From NCBI GenBank assembly GCA_039914705.1, contig JBDSOT010000148.1:1-6474 (forward strand): DNA of 6,474 nt. Direction: 5' to 3'. Made by a program: the position numbers and the translations under genes. Below the pieces are notes generated by a model, which did not search any database, was not told where the DNA came from, and was given only the letters and a program-made list of their open reading frames with translations. The DNA comes from JBDSTW01 sp039914705. GTDB lineage: Bacteria > Pseudomonadota > Gammaproteobacteria > SURF-13. Below are positions 4,454-6,474 of the stretch, in pieces (within the stretch, counting starts at the first letter, position 1; each line of letters opens with the position of its first letter).

Positions 4454-6474
4454 ATGCGAAAAAACCGACTAATTTATAGCGTCCTGCTTGCCTTTATTGC
4501 CTTGGCTAGTCTTACAGTCAGTCCAGCTTATGCCCGGCATGGTGAAGGTAATATCTTAACCAACCGTATCCCTGAGCCTGCCCCGTATGAATACTCTGAA
4601 ACCATAGCGGGCGGTGGGCAGACCCAGAATCCACCGTTTGAAAACCTGTGGACCAGCACCGACGACCTCGGCGGTTGCACGGGTTGTCATACCACCTTGT
4701 ACGATGAATGGAACGGCTCAATGATGGCCAATGCCTGGCGCGATCCGGGCTGGCGCGGCGCCTTCCTGTTAGTGGCGCGGTTAACCTCCACCGACGGCTG
4801 TAACGACATTACACCGACCTTGACCGGCGGCAATGCCAAAGACGGCTCCTTGGGCTACGATTGCAGTAGCGCTGCCCGTAAAATCAATCCCTTCGCCAAC
4901 GCTAACGGCACCTCCACCTTCAACATGGGTGCAGCCACAGCCACTTACACCGGCTCCGGGTCGCTGATGGATGACTTCTGCTCACGTTGCCACATGCCCA
5001 CCAATTACGTGGATGCCACCGTGTCAGTCGCCAATGACTCACCCTCCGGCCAAGAGCATGGTTCGATGAGTCCCACCTACGACCCAACCTCCGTTGCGGC
5101 CGGTAGCACACCGCTGGCCGATCCGGTCGCCGCCATGGGAACGGGGCGTGAATCGTATGGCACACGCACCGACGGCACCCGTCCGGTCAACAGCAACAGC
5201 GGCAAGATCGGTATCGTCTGCGAGGTCTGTCATACCAACGCGGCCTCCCGCTATACGCCTTACCATCTGTATAACAAGACCGGCGTGGACTACTATGCGG
5301 CCACCAAGAGCGTGTCCCGTTCCGATCCTGCCCAATTGGATCAGTTTGGTGCTGCCTTGCCGGCCAATCACCAGGATCTGATCTCGGTGCCGGATGCCAA
5401 CTCGCGTAACCTGGGCTTTGGTATCGCGGCGGGCGCCTTCAGGCTCTCCCCGCACGCCCTGGCCAAGCCGGAGCGCTTCGGTCCCTTGTCTTGGAACAAC
5501 TTTACCGCCACGGTCGATACCTACATCAGTGACGTATTCTCCGGCGGCGGCGTGACGCGTAACTATAACTTCATCCAGGCCTCTCCGCCCGGCAAGCACG
5601 AAACGTATTATAGCGTGAAATTCGAGCGTGCCGAGTTCTGTGCGAGCTGCCATGACGTGACCAATCCGGCCACCATCATGAATGCGTCTGGCAAGTGGGT
5701 GGGCGGTTTCCCGATCGAACGCACCTACACGGAGTTTGTCAACAGCCGTTATGCGGATCGTGCGGGTAACAGCAATTACGACCCGAACTACAAGCGCGAC
5801 TGCCAGACCTGCCACATGCAGCAGGATTACAACGAGCCCGGCACCGCGATGACGCTGTACACGATCAGCGGCACCAACGTCATCCCGGATGCCCCGTACA
5901 CTGGGCCTTCGTGTGACCGTATCACCCGCACCCCCGCGTACACGCATCAGTTTGTGGGTGGTAACGCCTATGTCACCAAGATGATCGGCAAGGCTACCAA
6001 CGGCGGCACGGCGCTCGCGTATCCGCAGTTGCTGGAAACGAGCTTCAGTTCGACGGACGAGACCAGCCGTCTGCACTATGCCCGCTTTACCACGGCGGGC
6101 ACCGGCACCGCGGCGGCTGCTACCCAGCACGCCCGGTTTGCCTGGGATCGTCTGCGCAACGCCTTGACCATGAGCCTCACCGCCCCTGCATCGGTGGCCA
6201 AACCGGCTACCGAGGCCTTAGCGGCACTGAGCGTCGTGATCAAGAACGAAGGCGCGGGCCACAACTTCCCGACCGGCTTCCCGGAAGGGCGCTCGGCTTG
6301 GGTCGCAGTACATGCGTTTGATACCAAAAACACCGCCTCGACGGCCGATGACGTGGAGTTGCAGATTCAAGATGCTGCCAACGCCAATCGCCGCTCGCTG
6401 GGTGTGGGCTATCTGACCAGCGCGGACATGATCGATCCGACCTTCGGGGCCTGTAACTGGCATATCCCCGCCGG
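4454..6474 (+). CDS. Secreted multiheme c-type cytochrome, 3'-truncated
   Basis: The frame is open from the ATG at 4454 to the window end: 673 residues with no stop. A Sec signal peptide (MRKNRLIYSVLLAFIALASL, likely cut AYA|RH after residue 27) sends it to the periplasm or beyond, as c-heme attachment requires. Five CXXCH heme sites are visible: CTGCH (75-79), CSRCH (176-180), CEVCH (256-260), CASCH (396-400) and CQTCH (450-454). The first is followed by a DEWNGSMMANAW segment, and CASCH is followed by PIERTYTEF (420-428) and CQTCH, an arrangement seen in c554-like and other multiheme cytochromes. GAGHNFPTGFPEGRSAW (600-616) is a motif recalled from such proteins; its His603 may be a distal heme ligand. 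Four cysteines lie outside heme sites (C116, C137, C487, C667). GGAG (4443-4446) is 7 bases before this ATG. The role is probably electron transfer or a redox reaction; the substrate is unknown, and more hemes may lie beyond the window. Confidence 0.93.
   Translation, partial: MRKNRLIYSVLLAFIALASLTVSPAYARHGEGNILTNRIPEPAPYEYSETIAGGGQTQNPPFENLWTSTDDLGGCTGCHTTLYDEWNGSMMANAWRDPGWRGAFLLVARLTSTDGCNDITPTLTGGNAKDGSLGYDCSSAARKINPFANANGTSTFNMGAATATYTGSGSLMDDFCSRCHMPTNYVDATVSVANDSPSGQEHGSMSPTYDPTSVAAGSTPLADPVAAMGTGRESYGTRTDGTRPVNSNSGKIGIVCEVCHTNAASRYTPYHLYNKTGVDYYAATKSVSRSDPAQLDQFGAALPANHQDLISVPDANSRNLGFGIAAGAFRLSPHALAKPERFGPLSWNNFTATVDTYISDVFSGGGVTRNYNFIQASPPGKHETYYSVKFERAEFCASCHDVTNPATIMNASGKWVGGFPIERTYTEFVNSRYADRAGNSNYDPNYKRDCQTCHMQQDYNEPGTAMTLYTISGTNVIPDAPYTGPSCDRITRTPAYTHQFVGGNAYVTKMIGKATNGGTALAYPQLLETSFSSTDETSRLHYARFTTAGTGTAAAATQHARFAWDRLRNALTMSLTAPASVAKPATEALAALSVVIKNEGAGHNFPTGFPEGRSAWVAVHAFDTKNTASTADDVELQIQDAANANRRSLGVGYLTSADMIDPTFGACNWHIPA

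Noticed and set aside
4449..4472. Seven-codon frame ATGCTATGC... overlapping the cytochrome start
   Set aside because: Its ATG is only 2 bases after the GGAG site, and the product is seven residues with no feature. The ATG at 4454 begins a proper signal peptide at good spacing.
5039..6130. Long antisense open frame of 363 codons on the - strand
   Set aside because: It lies wholly inside the cytochrome gene, whose five CXXCH motifs and signal peptide fix the + strand frame. The antisense product is Arg/Gly/Val/Ala-rich with no recognisable domain, as expected of a shadow of a GC-rich gene.

Overview
The window reads as chromosomal DNA of a proteobacterium, most likely a gammaproteobacterium. 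The RodZ and HisS proteins resemble their enteric counterparts domain by domain, and rodZ lies close upstream of hisS as in that group. The last gene is a large secreted c-type multiheme cytochrome, which suggests a respiratory or chemolithotrophic lifestyle. The lineage call is inference from recalled family resemblance; no search was run. All five genes are on the + strand.

Layout: (1) 1-971, the 3' part of rodZ, whose first codons lie before the window. (2) 1014-2324, hisS, histidyl-tRNA synthetase, probably starting at a GTG. The ispG gene that sits between these two in E. coli is absent here. (3) 2325-2576, a non-coding gap with copies of a TAGACTAAG-type motif in direct and inverted arrangement, a candidate operator region. 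(4) 2577-3422, an unrecognised secreted, helix-rich, TPR-like protein. (5) 3423-3513, a gap holding a long imperfect hairpin. (6) 3514-4176, a NarL/FixJ-type response regulator with a strong Shine-Dalgarno site and no sensor kinase in view. (7) 4177-4453, a very AT-rich gap (about 19% GC over 4201-4380) with a plausible sigma-70 promoter. (8) 4454 to the end, a secreted multiheme cytochrome c, open at the window edge, with five CXXCH motifs in the 673 residues visible.

The first two genes are housekeeping (cell shape, tRNA charging). The rest looks like an accessory set joined downstream of hisS, where E. coli has yfgM-bamB. The response regulator may control the cytochrome gene or its own upstream neighbour, but only adjacency suggests this. 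The most notable items are the cytochrome with its AT-rich control region, the TAGACTAAG repeats, and the hairpin before the regulator. Nothing here is clearly a wholly new system; the cytochrome and the orphan secreted protein are the best candidates for new biology.
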